Shown: positions 39,687 to 49,628, counted from the stretch's first letter. The stretch: 51,384 nt of DNA from Magnetococcales bacterium (GCA_002753095.1 PDZU01000019.1:1-51384), one strand, 5' to 3'. Numbers and translations: made by a program. Notes: a model not told the origin generated them from the sequence alone.

Positions 39687-42600
39687 GCAAAAACGATCTC
39701 ACTGTTGCCCTGATCCTGAAAGGTGACGCCACCTCCCTGAACAAGGAGGTGGCGCAAGCCTCTGCGGCCATGCGACGGGCAACCACCGAGATGGGCAAGC
39801 AGGCCAGCGCCAGCGCAGCCGAGGTGGACGGATCGTGGCGGACGGCTACGTCCGGCATGGAGCGGTCCGTACAAAGCGGGGCCGCCAAGGCGGGCAAGGC
39901 GCTGCAGGATGCCAGCAAGAAAATGGCTGAGCAGAGCCGCATCACGGCAAAAGAGATCGACGATTCCTGGAAAGATCTTGGTGTGCGCTCCATGCGGAGC
40001 ATCCACACGGAGATTGAGCGGGTGCAGGGCGCCTATGACACGCTGCTCTATTCCGGCAAGGCGTCGCAGGAGGAGTTGGGGCGGGCTGCGGCAGCGCTGG
40101 CCATCAAAACGGCTGCTTTGCGCAAAGAGCTGCAGGGTCCATCGCTGGATGGGCAGGCGTTCAAATCGCTTGGTATGCGTTCGTCGCAGGCGATCCAGGC
40201 GGAGATCGCCGCTCTGAGTGCCGCGTATCAGCAACTGTCGGCCAGCGGCAAAGTCTCGCTGCAGGAGCTGGAGCGCGCCTCGGCGGCGCTGGCCGTCAAA
40301 ACCGCCGCTCTGCGCAGAGAGTTGAGTGCGCCATCGGTCACGGGAGACGCTTTCAAGACGCTGGGCGTGCGTTCGTCGCAGACGATCCAGGCGGAGATTG
40401 CCGCCTTGAATGCCTCTTATCGTGCCCTGGCGCGCTCTGGCACCGTATCGCTGCAGGATCTGGCGCGGGCTTCCGATGCGCTCAAACACAAAACGGCGCA
40501 ATTGACCGCCGAGATGAACAAGGCGAAAAACAGTGCGCACGGTTATGGCGGTGCGGTGAAGACTTTGGTAGCCGCTCTGGCGGTGACCCAGATGATCCAT
40601 TTTGGACATGCCGTTGTCGAGACTGAGTTGGCGTTGCAGCGGGCGCGCAACACCTTGGCTACCCTGACCGGCTCGGCCCGCGCTGGAGGCGAGGAGTTTA
40701 AATGGCTGATTGGCATGGCCAATCGGGCTGGGGTTACCCTGGAAGAGGCGGCCAACGGTTATGCGCGTTGGTTGGGTGCAACCCAGTCAGCCCTGCTGAC
40801 GACTGCCGAGGCGCGCCAGTTGTTTGAACAGTTGTCGGGTGGTTTTTCCCGTACCGGGGCCACCGCCCAGGAGACGGCACGCGGCATTCATACTCTGAAC
40901 GAGATGATGGCCGAGGGCGAATTTTCTTCACGGCTGATGAAGCAGTTTGCCCGTGAGGCGCCAGCTATGTACAACTACCTTTCTCTGGCGATCAAGGAGA
41001 CGGATGAATCGGTGCGGCAGGTAATGCAGCGATTCGGAGAACTTGCCGCCAAGGTGCCAGATGGTGGTTTGGAGGATGCCCGCAAATCCTTTGTCGCGCT
41101 TCGCTCTGCCATCCAACAGGCCGAGGATACCATCGCCAAAGGGGGGTTGATGAAAGCCCTCCAGGATGTGGCGAAGGAGATCACCGATAAGGGGTCAGAT
41201 GCGCATCAGTCGCTCACCGTCATTGGCTATGATTTGGGGTTGCTGATCAAGTTGTTGGCGTCGCTGGCCGAAGCCCTTACCGCGCCGATCGTGCAGTTTG
41301 GGCTGGCCACTGTGGCCGTGTACAAGCTGGTGGCGGCGTTCAGAGCCTTGAGTTTGGCCTCTCTGGCTATCAATCCCGCCACGTTACTCATCTCCTTGTC
41401 CGCTGCGGCTGCCGGATACGCGCTGCTGCAAGCACAGATGGAGGAGGCGCAGGAACAGGCGCGTAAGGATGACGAGGCGAAAAAAGCCAGAGAAGAGAAA
41501 GAAAAAAGCGTCTTCGATCGCACGAATCTGCGGGCTACTATCGCGGGTGAGGAGAGAAAACTGGCCGAGTTGCGCCATGAATTGCACGCCGAGGAGATGC
41601 GCGATGATAAAAAGGTTCTGGATGAAAAGCTGCGCAATTTAGAGACCGGACGGCGGGAGACCGAGCAGGCGTTGCGGCACGAGGAGGATGCCCATCGGAA
41701 GAATTTGCAAGCGCTGGAAGAGAGCAGAAAGACCACAGAGCATGATCGGGGGGATGCCAACCATCGCTATCGTGAGATCCAGCGCCGTGGCATGAGCGAT
41801 CAGGCTGCCGAATACGATCGCGCGGTTGAAGTGGGCAATCTGAATGATAAGCTGCGCGAACTGGAACAGTCATACAATAATGCCCAAGGCGACCCGGACA
41901 GAGCCAGACAAATTGCCAACGAGTGGAAGCGGACAGCCGATATCACCATGAGTTTGTCCGAGAGGCTGAAGAATGTGAAAGCGGCGATGGCCGGGTTCCT
42001 GCCTGCTGCCCAGCAGCGCGACAAGGCCAACATGGCCTTGGAGAAGATCAACGAGCGGGCGGTCGATGCGTCGGGCGAACGGGTTGATAGTCTCACGAAA
42101 AAATACCGGCAACAATCTGACGAGGTTGAGCGCGTCACCAGCAAAGTGGACGAGTTGGCTGCCCATATCGCAGCGTTGGAGCCGTCCAAAACGGTCGAGA
42201 TCAAGCTCAAAATCGATGCAGCAGAGAATCGCATTGCCAGTCTGCAGAAAGATTTGGACAAGATCACCGGCAAAGAGGAGACGGTCAAGACCCGGATCGT
42301 GGTAGATGATCTTGAGATAGCCCGGAAGGTCATGGAGGAGTTGGCCGCCATCTCCAGGGGAGAGGCAACGAGAGGATACGTCAATGGGGGTGTCGTTGAG
42401 CCGTTGCGTCTGGATCGGGGCGGGCGTCTACCAGGATATGGCGGGGGAGATCGCGTGCCCGCCTTGCTGGAGGATGGCGAATTTGTCATGCGCAAGGAGG
42501 TTGGCAAACGCTTTGGCTTCGATCTCTTGCACGCCATGAACAATTTGCGTCTCACCCCGCAGGATATGGTGCAGGTTCGGCGCTTTGCTTCTGGTGGCGC

Positions 42601-42787
42601 GGTCAACACTCTGCATATCCCGCAGCTCAACCCAGCCGCTGTTGGAGCGATTGGGGGTGGTAGTGGCGCTTCCTATGTCATCAACCTGCAACTGCCCGGC
42701 GGTGAGGGTTTACCGCCTTTGCGCACCGACAGACAGAGTTTTGATGCGCTACAGCGCTACCAAAAAATGCGGAGGCGCAGCCAATGA
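39683..42787 (+). CDS. Tail tape-measure protein
   Basis: A 1034-residue, largely helical protein with an N-terminal SLNKEVAQASAAMRRATTEM region and a 64-residue tandem repeat (nt 39977 to about 40552, three units: SSQAIQAEIAALSAAYQQL). A TMP core follows (ALQRARNTLATLTGSARAGG, ANRAGVTLEEAANGYARW), then hydrophobic segments (about residues 530-580), long coiled coils, and a Gly-rich C-terminus (GGVVEPLRLDRGGRLPGYGG). Its length sets tail length. At this size a flexible tail of roughly 150 nm is expected by the usual 0.15 nm per residue rule. Confidence 0.92.
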   Translation: MSKNDLTVALILKGDATSLNKEVAQASAAMRRATTEMGKQASASAAEVDGSWRTATSGMERSVQSGAAKAGKALQDASKKMAEQSRITAKEIDDSWKDLGVRSMRSIHTEIERVQGAYDTLLYSGKASQEELGRAAAALAIKTAALRKELQGPSLDGQAFKSLGMRSSQAIQAEIAALSAAYQQLSASGKVSLQELERASAALAVKTAALRRELSAPSVTGDAFKTLGVRSSQTIQAEIAALNASYRALARSGTVSLQDLARASDALKHKTAQLTAEMNKAKNSAHGYGGAVKTLVAALAVTQMIHFGHAVVETELALQRARNTLATLTGSARAGGEEFKWLIGMANRAGVTLEEAANGYARWLGATQSALLTTAEARQLFEQLSGGFSRTGATAQETARGIHTLNEMMAEGEFSSRLMKQFAREAPAMYNYLSLAIKETDESVRQVMQRFGELAAKVPDGGLEDARKSFVALRSAIQQAEDTIAKGGLMKALQDVAKEITDKGSDAHQSLTVIGYDLGLLIKLLASLAEALTAPIVQFGLATVAVYKLVAAFRALSLASLAINPATLLISLSAAAAGYALLQAQMEEAQEQARKDDEAKKAREEKEKSVFDRTNLRATIAGEERKLAELRHELHAEEMRDDKKVLDEKLRNLETGRRETEQALRHEEDAHRKNLQALEESRKTTEHDRGDANHRYREIQRRGMSDQAAEYDRAVEVGNLNDKLRELEQSYNNAQGDPDRARQIANEWKRTADITMSLSERLKNVKAAMAGFLPAAQQRDKANMALEKINERAVDASGERVDSLTKKYRQQSDEVERVTSKVDELAAHIAALEPSKTVEIKLKIDAAENRIASLQKDLDKITGKEETVKTRIVVDDLEIARKVMEELAAISRGEATRGYVNGGVVEPLRLDRGGRLPGYGGGDRVPALLEDGEFVMRKEVGKRFGFDLLHAMNNLRLTPQDMVQVRRFASGGAVNTLHIPQLNPAAVGAIGGGSGASYVINLQLPGGEGLPPLRTDRQSFDALQRYQKMRRRSQ

Positions 42788-43164
42788 GCATGATCAAAAA
42801 GCTGGGCGAGTTGTTGCTGCCCGCAGAGCTGGTGTGGCAGGACAGGCATGCCTGGTCGCCGGTGGTGCAGGAGTCGGTACGTACCATCAACGGCCAATCG
42901 ATCCGCTTTATCGCCGCGTTGAGCGGCGGGCGTCCGATCACTCTGGAGGCGCTGGAGAACTTGACCTGGTTTGATGCGCAGCAGGTGTCGGCGCTGGCGT
43001 TGCTGGCCGCCCAGGCCGGGGCGGTCTATCCGTTGCTGTGGGGCGAGGAGAGCTATCAGGTGGTGTTCCGCCACCAGGACTATCCCGCCCTCGACCTGCG
43101 CGCGTTGATCCCGGACCATCCGGCAGGTTTGCATATCGGCATGATTAAATTGGAGACTATCTGA
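42784..43164 (+). CDS. Tail protein, unknown (after tape measure)
   Basis: A 126-residue protein overlapping the tape-measure stop. WQDRHAWSPVVQESVRTING, GGRPITLEALENLTWF and HPAGLHIGMIKLETI. Similar short genes follow the tape measure in D3112-like phages and are taken as distal tail proteins. Coupled to the next gene by TGATG. Confidence 0.65.
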   Translation: MSMIKKLGELLLPAELVWQDRHAWSPVVQESVRTINGQSIRFIAALSGGRPITLEALENLTWFDAQQVSALALLAAQAGAVYPLLWGEESYQVVFRHQDYPALDLRALIPDHPAGLHIGMIKLETI

Positions 43165-44246
43165 TGCCTGTCACGATCCTGAAAGTGCCTTTTGCCTATC
43201 CCGACGGCGGCCTCATCATAACCGCACGGGTGACCTTCGGGCCTGAGTATGAAGACAAGATGGTTGGCATTACGCGCTCCCGGCGATTCTTTCGGCATGT
43301 GCAGATTGTCTATGCCAACCGCACGCAAATACCGCTTGAGGTGGTGGTGCGCTTCCGCTACTACAATGTGGACACCAGTAAAACCGTGCTGCTTAAGCCG
43401 GGCAAGACGCAGGATAAATTGGATTTTATAGGTCTTGACCCGCCGGCATTTCCCAATCCTCCTCCGACTGTTACCGCACCTCGTTGGGGGTCGTTCGTTG
43501 CTGTAAATCAGGAGGCGTTACGTCCTGATCCTGGTTCAATCTGGGATGAGAGCATGAGCTACAACCCATATTTCGTCACCAGTGCCAACCGGGCGCTTGA
43601 TCTTGTCTATGCCATTGTACAGGACGATGACTGGATTGATCATCCCACCCCGGCCCAGATTTCGGAGGCGCTTAACTGGCAGTCCAACCTGTCCATCTCG
43701 ATTGCCGACGGCCCCAGTATCAGCGTACCCCTGGAGATCCGCCAGAGACAGAATACGCCGACCAACCGGTTGCGTGATGATCTGTCGGATATGCTGGAAT
43801 CCGAGCGCGAAATGGGCAGGATGCAGTGGGGTGACCAGGAGGTTGATTTTCCGACAGCCATCACGCTTTTGCCTGGCTCGGATTCCGGTTCGGAATCCAG
43901 CGATGCAATACCATTTCCACTTTTAGAGAGAGCTCCAAACAATCCTGGCCAGAAGAATGGTCGGGGCGAAGTGCCGAAAGTGGTTGAAAAGCCAACCGGC
44001 ATGAAACTCAGGCTGGGTACTCCGCTGTTTCCGCCGGTACGGGATGACCTGGGCGCAAACTTTGCATCGGTGGCTGTATTTCCAGAAGAATCAAGACAAA
44101 TGAGTACAATCGCAATGCCGATAGCATCCTTCTTGCTGATCGAAGATGGAATGGCCCAGATGAGATACGCATCGCAGATAACATTCGGTTCGATGGATGG
44201 AACCAGGAAAATTGTGTTGCAAATCAACCCATGGTTGGCCGATTAG
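43164..44246 (+). CDS. Tail-tip region protein, unknown
   Basis: A 360-residue, mostly beta-patterned protein: ILKVPFAYPDGGLIITARVT, VVVRFRYYNVDTSKTVLLKP and a C-terminal IVLQINPWLAD. No family recognised. From about 43,900 its codon use becomes AT-richer, continuing into the next gene, as if this stretch had been exchanged. Confidence 0.55.
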   Translation: MPVTILKVPFAYPDGGLIITARVTFGPEYEDKMVGITRSRRFFRHVQIVYANRTQIPLEVVVRFRYYNVDTSKTVLLKPGKTQDKLDFIGLDPPAFPNPPPTVTAPRWGSFVAVNQEALRPDPGSIWDESMSYNPYFVTSANRALDLVYAIVQDDDWIDHPTPAQISEALNWQSNLSISIADGPSISVPLEIRQRQNTPTNRLRDDLSDMLESEREMGRMQWGDQEVDFPTAITLLPGSDSGSESSDAIPFPLLERAPNNPGQKNGRGEVPKVVEKPTGMKLRLGTPLFPPVRDDLGANFASVAVFPEESRQMSTIAMPIASFLLIEDGMAQMRYASQITFGSMDGTRKIVLQINPWLAD

Positions 44247-44253
44247 GTGCAAG

Positions 44254-44808
44254 ATGACCGCAACGATATTTGACGGTTTCATGCCTCTCCCGGCAGTCAA
44301 GTGTACATGCAGAGGATCTTTTGAGACTGATTTTGAGAAGTACGGAGAGACGGCATACGTCTACCAGTGGCTGTACACAGAAACACATATTTTCCGTATT
44401 GATTTCAAAAGCTATGCTGATCTTGATTATGTAATCAAATTGGCAAATTTGACGGCTGGAAAGGCGGTTTTTTTTTACAATACAGTCCCGTACACCCTTC
44501 CAGGGTACGACGCAATAGAAAAACGCCCATTAATGGTTGACATTCCTCAATGGTACACAAGAGGTGATGTGCTGTTGGAATCTAAAGATACGGAAATTGA
44601 AGGTCTGAGTATAATCAATAGGAGCTCTTACTGGTATGATTATCCAGAGTCAAAAATGCCAGACGTTATCATTACTGCGGGGCAGGAAACTCATGATAGG
44701 GCAGCGTTTTTTCAAAGCGCGTCTTACTCATTTGATGCGTTGGCGTACCATGCTTTTATCGCGCAACCTGCATCCTATTTCGGACAACCTGTTGTAAATT
44801 ATGTGTAA
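44254..44808 (+). CDS. AT-rich tail-module gene, unknown
   Basis: A 184-residue aromatic-rich protein from ATG 44254: CTCRGSFETDFEKYGETAYV, DYVIKLANLTAGKAVFFYN and SYWYDYPESKMPDVII. Distinctly AT-richer than genes on either side, which suggests recent acquisition in a variable tail position. No family recognised. It could be a receptor-contact or tip component. Confidence 0.55.
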   Translation: MTATIFDGFMPLPAVKCTCRGSFETDFEKYGETAYVYQWLYTETHIFRIDFKSYADLDYVIKLANLTAGKAVFFYNTVPYTLPGYDAIEKRPLMVDIPQWYTRGDVLLESKDTEIEGLSIINRSSYWYDYPESKMPDVIITAGQETHDRAAFFQSASYSFDALAYHAFIAQPASYFGQPVVNYV

Positions 44809-44817
44809 AGGTGCGAA

Positions 44818-45846
44818 ATGACCATCACCCCATCCAGCATCCTCTGGAAAAAATCTGCCCTGATCAGCGACACTACCCCCAGCCAAAATGGCGGGCGCAT
44901 GACGCAGATCACCAGTCCAAACAACAGCAAAGCCAATATTTTCCCGGTGACGCAGAATGCCCAGCGGGTGAGTGGGGTTACGCTTTACCGTAAAATGTTC
45001 ATCAAGATCGAGACCAGCGACGCAGAAACCTTGATGGATCCGAAGGTTTTCATCGATACGGCCAGCGCTGGGGATGATTTCACCACTCTGCTTTATACCG
45101 GCAGCCACACGGATACGCAGGACATGCTGGGTGCGGCCCGCTGCTATGGCTGCGGCACCCTGAAAGATCCGCTTGAGCAGGGCGCCACCCAACTGGTTAT
45201 CACTCTGGAACATATGGCTGCCGCCGCTCTGCAGCCGTTCAAACCGGGCGACCTGCTGCGCATCTCCAATCAATCCTCTGTTGATGGGGCAGGCGATATT
45301 GAGTATGTGCTGGTCGGTACCGGCAGCGGGGATGCGGTTTACAGTGGTGCCGAGGTGACCCTGAATATCTCCGCCACGACGCTGGCCTGGGCAAGCGGCG
45401 GCAATCCGGTGTTGGTGTCATCCTGTATCCAGCCCGGTGACGTGGTGGCCAATTATAGCGGGTTTGCTGTCCACTCTGCGGCAGGATCTTATAGCGACGC
45501 GCTTAACCTGCTGCCGAAGCCGATCGGGGCCATCCATCAAACCTGGACCATCACCATTACCGATCCGGTGAGCGGCGCCTATCGCCTGGACGGGGATGCA
45601 CTGGGTAGCGGGGTGGCCACTGGCAGCAAGAGCGCCAGCTTCAGCCCACTGAATCCAGACACCCTGACCCCCTATTTTACCCTGGCTGCTGCCGGGTGGG
45701 GTGGTGAGTGGCAGTTGCACGATAGCCTCACCTTTATTACCCGCCCGGCGGCCATCCCGCTCTGGTATCGGCAGACCGTGCCAGCCAACGCCGCCAGCAT
45801 CTCTGCCAGTGTGACTGGCGTCGCCATCGATGGAGAGTGTCAATAA
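44818..45846 (+). CDS. Tail protein, D3112/B3-like
   Basis: A 342-residue beta-rich protein starting MTITPSSILWKKSALISDTT, with VSGVTLYRKMFIKIETSDAE and PGDLLRISNQSSVDGAGDIE. I recall similar SGGRM...YRKMF patterns in tail genes of D3112-like phages. The stop overlaps the next ATG (TAATG). Confidence 0.6.
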   Translation: MTITPSSILWKKSALISDTTPSQNGGRMTQITSPNNSKANIFPVTQNAQRVSGVTLYRKMFIKIETSDAETLMDPKVFIDTASAGDDFTTLLYTGSHTDTQDMLGAARCYGCGTLKDPLEQGATQLVITLEHMAAAALQPFKPGDLLRISNQSSVDGAGDIEYVLVGTGSGDAVYSGAEVTLNISATTLAWASGGNPVLVSSCIQPGDVVANYSGFAVHSAAGSYSDALNLLPKPIGAIHQTWTITITDPVSGAYRLDGDALGSGVATGSKSASFSPLNPDTLTPYFTLAAAGWGGEWQLHDSLTFITRPAAIPLWYRQTVPANAASISASVTGVAIDGECQ

Positions 45847-46763
45847 TGTTCGCCAAATACGTCTACAACGCTGCCGCCAATACGGCCCATGTGCTGGCGG
45901 ATGTGGTCGCCATCCTCACCGGCACCAGCGATACCGCCACCCTGTCGGCCTCCTGCAACAAGGCGGCCTCGTCCATCACGGCGACAGTGGCCGCTGGGTG
46001 GACTCTGCACGATGTCAGCGCAGGTATGAATGCCCAGGCGCTCAAGGCGGCCAACGCCGACAGCGGCTACAAATATGTGGTGATCGATACCAACACCAGC
46101 GGCGCTATTTTCACCAAAATCTATTATAGCTGGGACGAGGGTGTGCATAGCGGGAGCAATCTGGCGTATAACTCTGATGTCGCATCCTATTCGCAGCGGC
46201 TGGATTTGACCAATGGTGGCACACTCTATCTCTTTGCCTCTCCGCGCTATCTGTTGCTGGCCAGTTCGGTGGCCGCCGGCTGGGGCAGTCCAACCAACAG
46301 CGGTCCGTCTGGCTGTGTGGAGCGGAGCCGTGCCTGCCTGTGGGATACGCCAACCTTCGCCTTCCCTGTCGGCCTGTTTATCAGTTTTGGCTATGCCGTT
46401 GCGGCGGATACCGGCTGTTTTGCGCCGCGCAAATACACCTCTACCATGGCCACCCAGACCGGCTCCTCCGCCTCCCACTCGCTGACAGCCAATCACGGCA
46501 CCCTGTCTGCCTACTGCACGGCCGTCAGCAACCAAAAGGTGCCAGCCCCCGATGGCTCATTGTGGGTGCCCTTCATCATGATCGGCGTTGCCGATGCGGC
46601 CAATATGCCGCAATTGTACGGCGAAATCAGCACATTGTGCGATATTTGGGCTATCCCGTCGTCCGTGTGTAGCAATCTGGATCGGGTAATCCGCGACGAC
46701 AACGAATATATCTGTGTACAGGCATCAACAACCAGCAAAATGATCGTTCTGCGGGCAGCTTGA
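45846..46763 (+). CDS. Tail protein, unknown
   Basis: A 305-residue protein: MFAKYVYNAAANTAHVLADV, VAILTGTSDTATLSASCNKA, LDLTNGGTLYLFASPRYLLL. Beta-patterned with Ser/Thr-rich strands, resembling tail-tip or receptor-contact proteins of D3112-like phages. The stop overlaps the next ATG (TGATG). Confidence 0.6.
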   Translation: MFAKYVYNAAANTAHVLADVVAILTGTSDTATLSASCNKAASSITATVAAGWTLHDVSAGMNAQALKAANADSGYKYVVIDTNTSGAIFTKIYYSWDEGVHSGSNLAYNSDVASYSQRLDLTNGGTLYLFASPRYLLLASSVAAGWGSPTNSGPSGCVERSRACLWDTPTFAFPVGLFISFGYAVAADTGCFAPRKYTSTMATQTGSSASHSLTANHGTLSAYCTAVSNQKVPAPDGSLWVPFIMIGVADAANMPQLYGEISTLCDIWAIPSSVCSNLDRVIRDDNEYICVQASTTSKMIVLRAA

Positions 46764-48550
46764 TGGAAAACGGGGTTGCGGTCGCTCTTTTGTTGCCATC
46801 CCGATACGGGGTCAGGGCGGGCAGATCAGCCGCAGGCGTGCCTGCCGCCCCACCGCTTGTTGGCTGGGGCACGGTGCTCCGTTTTGCCGTGTCCTCGCCT
46901 GTATTGCTTATGGGTGGGGTCGGTCAACCCGCAACCCGTAACCGCGCTACGTATACGCCTACCCTATCACCGATCGGATACGGCGCAACCATTAACACTG
47001 GTACAAGCACGCCCGGCATCCTTGCCAGCCGATACGGCAAGAAACGGCTTGACGCCAGCAGTAGCGCTCTGCCTGCGGCAATCGCCTATGGCCTGCGACG
47101 CACGCAGGGTGTGCTGGTACCTGTCCTGCTCATGCGCGAGGTGGGGCGGTTGGCGCGCAATCAAGTAGTTGCGCAGCACCGCTCTGTATTGGCCATCATG
47201 GCGGCCACCGCCCAGGTTGCTGCCCGCCACTGCGCACGCCTGGAATACCTGCAGCCATTGTCGGCGCGGCACCGCTCGCTGACCGCTCTCTCGCCGAGCA
47301 ATCGCATTGTTGCACGGCATGCCCTCCGGACATCCATTGCCTTGTCGGCGCGGCACGCCTGCCGGGTGGTCCGTCAACCCATACCGATTGTTGCGCGTCA
47401 CGGCTCGCTGACCGTGCTTTCGCCGACCAATCGGGTCGCAGCGCGCCACTGCGCGTTGCTCTTTTATGCAGGGCCTTCAACCATTTTGCAGTTGCCTTCG
47501 CGCCTGCTCCATATCGATCCGCACAGCGGACGAGAGCGCGAAATCGCGTTTGTTTCTGCCGAGGTCAGCATGGACGATGGTTCGCACTCCTGGTCGGCCA
47601 CGATTGCGTTGGCCGGCATGCATGATTGGGCGCTGATCCAGATCGGGGATGTGATCCGCATCCGTTTGGCAGATGAAGAGTATCAATTGGTCGTGGATAG
47701 CAAGAATCACAGCCAGCAACAGCCAGAGCGCGCCAGCCCGACCCTGAACGCCCTCAGTCCGCTGGCGTTGCGTGGCCTGCCCTGGGTGATGCCCATCACC
47801 CAGGATTGGTCCTCTGGGGCCGGAGCTGCCCAGGTGGTGGCTGAGTTGATCGGCTCGGTTGACTGGCAGTTGCCGGATTGGACCATTCCGTTTGGGCAGT
47901 TGGCCGCCGTCCACAGCGATCCGCTGACCCTGGCCAAACAGATTGTCGCTGCCGCTGGTGGGGTGATCGAGAGCCGTCCAGACGGATCCGTGCTGTGTCG
48001 GCCCGCTTTCCCGGTATCGGTGCCGCAGATGGCCACAACCACACCGGATCACTGTCTGGATGGCGACACCATCCTGTCTCGCGACGAGTCGCTGGAGGTG
48101 GCTGATTGCGACAATCGCCTGATTGTTGGCAATGCGACCGTCGCCACCGAGGGATCGCAACTGGTTGTTGAGCAGGCGGACCATCCGACCGATCCCTTTG
48201 TCAAGCAGTTTCGTGTCTATCCAACCCCTTGGCGCAAGGTATCCATGGCGCATGCCGGCGATAGCCAAGTTTCCCTGTATTATGTGGGTGTCGAGGAGCG
48301 GCAAGAAGTCGAGTTGTTGGAAGTTAGCCAGGGCAAGGCGGCGGCGCGTTATCCGATCCTCTCCATCCTCCATTATGCCTGGCAATATCAGGATCTGGGG
48401 ATTCCCACAGTCGAGCCGGGCAGTAAAATCATTGATATTCCTGGATCTGTCGATAGATCGCTGCTGAGAGTGATCTACACGACCCGCTGCCAGCTATGGG
48501 AGGCCAGCGATCCCAGAGACGAAGAGATACTCTTTTTGGCTTACGACTGA
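46763..48550 (+). CDS. Tail hub-like protein with ARH repeats
   Basis: A 595-residue protein from ATG 46763. Residues about 137-233 contain seven degenerate 12-17-residue units marked by ARH or AQH (VAARHCARLEYLQPL, SARHRSLTALSPSN, VARHGSLTVLSPTN). The second half (about 245-595) starts PSRLLHIDPHSGREREIAFV and contains IQIGDVIRIRLADEEYQLVV, HSDPLTLAKQIVAAAGGVIE and PDGSVLCRP. That is a beta-domain pattern typical of baseplate hub or central tail-tip proteins. The repeat segment is unusual and its role is unknown. Confidence 0.6.
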   Translation: MENGVAVALLLPSRYGVRAGRSAAGVPAAPPLVGWGTVLRFAVSSPVLLMGGVGQPATRNRATYTPTLSPIGYGATINTGTSTPGILASRYGKKRLDASSSALPAAIAYGLRRTQGVLVPVLLMREVGRLARNQVVAQHRSVLAIMAATAQVAARHCARLEYLQPLSARHRSLTALSPSNRIVARHALRTSIALSARHACRVVRQPIPIVARHGSLTVLSPTNRVAARHCALLFYAGPSTILQLPSRLLHIDPHSGREREIAFVSAEVSMDDGSHSWSATIALAGMHDWALIQIGDVIRIRLADEEYQLVVDSKNHSQQQPERASPTLNALSPLALRGLPWVMPITQDWSSGAGAAQVVAELIGSVDWQLPDWTIPFGQLAAVHSDPLTLAKQIVAAAGGVIESRPDGSVLCRPAFPVSVPQMATTTPDHCLDGDTILSRDESLEVADCDNRLIVGNATVATEGSQLVVEQADHPTDPFVKQFRVYPTPWRKVSMAHAGDSQVSLYYVGVEERQEVELLEVSQGKAAARYPILSILHYAWQYQDLGIPTVEPGSKIIDIPGSVDRSLLRVIYTTRCQLWEASDPRDEEILFLAYD

Positions 48551-48558
48551 GGTGCGCT

Positions 48559-49113
48559 ATGGCGATTGCACAAATACAAGCAGGTTTTGGCCCCGGACAG
48601 ACGCTAAAATATCCCGGAGCGGTACTGGTCGAGGTGGATCAACGCCCAGATGGCCTCAATCAGCATGTCGTGCTGCCCAATGGTCTGCCGCAAAATCCCT
48701 CATCCTATGCACCGGGTGATACGGTTTTTTTGCTGGTCTATGCCAGCCCGAATGTGCGGGTGGACTCTGTGAACAGCTCCTGGGGTGAGCTGGATAAGGT
48801 TGGACCAACACAATCAAATCACCATGAGGAGCTGGTGTTTGAAAATACGGATGTTGCCCGCCTGAGTCGCCCGTGCCAGAAACTTGATCGAGTGGTTTGG
48901 TCTGGCGCCGGTTTGGGCGAGCTGACGATTCAGGAGGATGGCCTGACCGTAACGGCCTCGCGACGTGGCCTGTCGTCGGCCTATGTCTGGTATCGCTCCC
49001 AGCCGATAGTCTACCGTCTGCGGACAAGTGCCGCCGACTGCCCTATCCCTGCCACAACCGCATTTGTAGCGGCCGTGTGGGAGCATTTGCCGGTACCGGT
49101 GTTGATCCCGTGA
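48559..49113 (+). CDS. Tail-tip protein, unknown
   Basis: A 184-residue beta-rich protein from ATG 48559: PGQTLKYPGAVLVEVDQRPD, TVFLLVYASPNVRVDSVNSS and GLTVTASRRGLSSAYVWYRS. Unrecognised. Overlaps the next GTG start, so it belongs to the tail-tip block. Confidence 0.55.
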   Translation: MAIAQIQAGFGPGQTLKYPGAVLVEVDQRPDGLNQHVVLPNGLPQNPSSYAPGDTVFLLVYASPNVRVDSVNSSWGELDKVGPTQSNHHEELVFENTDVARLSRPCQKLDRVVWSGAGLGELTIQEDGLTVTASRRGLSSAYVWYRSQPIVYRLRTSAADCPIPATTAFVAAVWEHLPVPVLIP

Positions 49114-49412
49114 CCATTTCGGTAGAGATCTATCGTGGTGCTGGCGAGCGGCGCGGTGATGATGTGATCGATCCGTTGATCGGTTCCATGGCCTGCGCCA
49201 TCGCGCGGGGGCGGGCGGAAATGGATGCACGGGCACACCAGCGTTCGCGGGTCACGCTGCAAATCCCTCACCGACCAGGGTTGCGGTTAGGGCAGTTGGT
49301 GCAAATTGCAGATGCAGCCGGGGTGTGGGTTGGCAGGATTATTGGCATCCATCATCAAGCGGATCCCGTGAAAATCATGACTCAGTTGGTGATTGATAAG
49401 CCCTATGTTTAA
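49110..49412 (+). CDS. Small tail-tip protein, unknown
   Basis: A 100-residue protein from GTG 49110: VEIYRGAGERRGDDVIDPLI, ARGRAEMDARAHQRSRVTLQ and RLGQLVQIADAAGVWVGRII. The last portion resembles the C-terminal beta domain of hub proteins, so it may complete a split hub with the upstream genes. Confidence 0.55.
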   Translation: MTISVEIYRGAGERRGDDVIDPLIGSMACAIARGRAEMDARAHQRSRVTLQIPHRPGLRLGQLVQIADAAGVWVGRIIGIHHQADPVKIMTQLVIDKPYV

Positions 49413-49614
49413 AGATCCGGCAGTCTCCCTCCCTGTTGCCCAGCAGTCCGCCGGGATCGTAATCAGCCGCAACGGCAATCAGGTGCAGGTGGCCACCCTG
49501 CGCGGCATGGTTGGAGCTCTGACAGACGGATCTGTTGCGTTGCAGGATCGAGTGGTGATCGAGGCGGGTGTGGCTCGCCTTGCCCAAAAGCCGACGCTGG
49601 TCATTGCGGTCTAA
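49405..49614 (+). CDS. Small phage protein, unknown
   Basis: A 69-residue protein from ATG 49405, overlapping the previous gene by 8 nt: VSLPVAQQSAGIVISRNGNQ and ALQDRVVIEAGVARLAQKP. A small beta barrel is plausible. Function unknown. Confidence 0.55.
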   Translation: MFKDPAVSLPVAQQSAGIVISRNGNQVQVATLRGMVGALTDGSVALQDRVVIEAGVARLAQKPTLVIAV

Positions 49615-49628
49615 GCGGGGGGGGTGAC

